64,000 nucleotides of DNA from an uncultured Bdellovibrionales bacterium (GTDB lineage: Bacteria > Bdellovibrionota > Bdellovibrionia > Bdellovibrionales > UBA1609), in NCBI GenBank assembly GCA_903833275.1, contig CAILEP010000007.1, positions 1 to 64,000 on the forward strand, read 5' to 3'. Position 1 is the stretch's first letter, and the number at the start of each line of letters is the position of its first letter. Below, one piece after another: positions 62,873-64,000 of the stretch. Below the pieces are notes generated by a model. The model was given only the letters and a program-made list of their open reading frames with translations, was not told the DNA's origin and ran no database searches. A program made the translations under genes and the position numbers.

Positions 62873-64000
62873 CTACCAATTGCCGCCAGTGGTATAATTT
62901 AAAGTCGTGTTATTCCAGGTCGGGGGTTTCGCCCCCGAGTGTTGGTGGCAGGCCACGCAGCTCGTGGTCGCACTGAGCCCAGTGGTAGAGGTGCCGCCGG
63001 CGACTAAAGATGCCCCGGCCTCATGGCCTGGCGCCTTTTGGGTAAATCTACCCAAGTTAGTAGTGATCGTCGTGGCTGATACAACGAGGCTCGTGGTTGC
63101 ATGACAGAAACCACAATTGACACTACTTGCGCTGGACGGGTGATCCCAGCCGATAATCGAAGCTGTCGAGTTGTAGTTTAAGTGGCAAGTTGCACAATCA
63201 GAACTTGTGATTGCGTGAGTGGTGTTGGTCGTGATTTGGGTCGGGTGGGCTATTGTGACGGTTGTCGGGGTGCCCCACTTGGTATTGGCGGTAACAGCGA
63301 GCGTAATGGTCGCGGGCATTGCGCCGCTAGCCCCGAGCCAATTTGGCGCCGCGGCAGTACCTGTGCCCGGCACGTCATGACATGATTTGCAATCGCCGTT
63401 GCCGAGTGTAGCTGGATTATGATCGGGTATAACGTGCCCTGCAGTATCGGCAACGACACCATTGGCCGGACGCTCTTGTACGTGGCAAGTTGCGCAGTTA
63501 CCGGTGATCATAGACTTGCTTGAAAAATTAGTATGAAAGGTTGCGTCCTTCCACTTGTTGCCGGTTAGGCCGGCGGTGGTGTGACAGTAGTTACAATCTT
63601 TAGCGGCGACATCAGCCTCCGTATGTGTAACCTGCGCGTGAATAGTCGAAGCGCCAGAAATTAAAGAGGCTGATAATTTTGCAGAATTCGTCAACCCAGC
63701 AGGGATATCATTGCCCGTGCCGGCGACGGCACCACCACCATTAGTAAGACCATGACAAGCTTGGCAGCTCGGTGGTGTCGCAATGTTGATATGCACTTGA
63801 TCCGTGTTCTTCCAGGTCGTGGGTAGAGCAGCGGGGGTTGCGCTCGCCGTGAGATCGCCCTTGTGGCAAGTCGCACACTCAGCCGGTACATTTGGCGAAG
63901 CGTGGTTCATGTGTTGCGCGTCGTTAGCACTGATGGTCAATGTTAACGGTTTGGTCGTATGACAATCGACGCAAGAAGTGATTGCCGTCGGCGGGATATT
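62873..64000 (-). CDS. multihaem c-type cytochrome, 5' end beyond the window
   Basis: The frame remains open from 62873 to the right edge, so the N-terminus is missing. At least nine CxxCH haem sites are seen: CVDCH, CATCH, CQACH, CNYCH, CATCH, CKSCH, CATCH, CGFCH and CVACH. The spacers are Gly/Thr/Ala/Asn-rich. This suggests an exported electron carrier or a surface electron conduit. Haem attachment by the neighbouring ResB/CcsA is expected. No terminal signal or barrel can be judged from this partial sequence. Confidence 0.93.
   Translation of the reverse strand, partial: NIPPTAITSCVDCHTTKPLTLTISANDAQHMNHASPNVPAECATCHKGDLTASATPAALPTTWKNTDQVHINIATPPSCQACHGLTNGGGAVAGTGNDIPAGLTNSAKLSASLISGASTIHAQVTHTEADVAAKDCNYCHTTAGLTGNKWKDATFHTNFSSKSMITGNCATCHVQERPANGVVADTAGHVIPDHNPATLGNGDCKSCHDVPGTGTAAAPNWLGASGAMPATITLAVTANTKWGTPTTVTIAHPTQITTNTTHAITSSDCATCHLNYNSTASIIGWDHPSSASSVNCGFCHATTSLVVSATTITTNLGRFTQKAPGHEAGASLVAGGTSTTGLSATTSCVACHQHSGAKPPTWNNTTLNYTTGGNW

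Overview
This window looks like the chromosome of a Gram-negative bacterium. The best guess is a relative of the Bdellovibrionota. That rests on many exported proteins and lipoproteins, two secreted subtilisins, a CarD-type regulator, an archaeal-type class I aldolase, and frequent GTG/TTG starts. It is an inference from gene content, not a database result.

Layout. 1-424 is an AT-rich edge with a partial foreign-looking gene and the 3' remnant of an alpha/beta hydrolase. 421-8344 holds exported proteins (DUF2145, a repetitive Ser/Thr/Gly protein, a two-repeat Cys protein), a fatty-acid desaturase with a structured leader, an Rhs-like/subtilisin operon and a diguanylate cyclase. 8366-13046 has an MFS exporter and an aldolase-lysS-rhodanese lipoprotein operon. 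13077-17293 has envelope proteins, an ECF-sigma operon ending in a DUF3106 repeat protein, and an HD-GYP protein. 17386-36808 is mostly housekeeping: recG, murJ, a second subtilisin, carD, gltX-cysS-uvrB-uvrC, NfeD/slipin, SpoIID, and a lipoprotein-like methyltransferase. 36871-41569 has small exported proteins, a region rich in palindromes and sigma-54-like promoters, a Xer recombinase and comM.

The main discovery is the region from tRNA-Cys (41624-41697) to about 51007. It reads as an integrated phage satellite. A 10-bp direct repeat of the tRNA 3' end bounds it. It carries XRE regulators, a Toprim plus RepA-type ATPase protein, an excisionase and a tyrosine integrase. It has a terminase small subunit but no large terminase, portal, capsid or tail gene. 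That is the logic of phage-inducible chromosomal islands, which redirect packaging by a helper phage. Its cargo is unusual: exported proteins, a Sel1-like Cys-rich protein, an exported PLD-family nuclease, and a membrane protein paired with a PD-(D/E)XK nuclease. The last pair is a candidate undescribed defence or interference module. A 125-bp imperfect palindrome and a toxin-antitoxin pair follow the right end.

51834-55440 has TrmO, a hidden 43-residue membrane peptide, a GNAT acetyltransferase and a chemoreceptor. 55560-64000 has a large Cys-rich exported protein and then a cytochrome c cluster: ResB and CcsA haem-assembly proteins, a di-haem cytochrome b-like membrane protein, and a multihaem cytochrome c running off the right edge. 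This cluster suggests electron transfer across or outside the inner membrane. One tRNA was found. No rRNA, CRISPR array or classical insertion sequence was seen.
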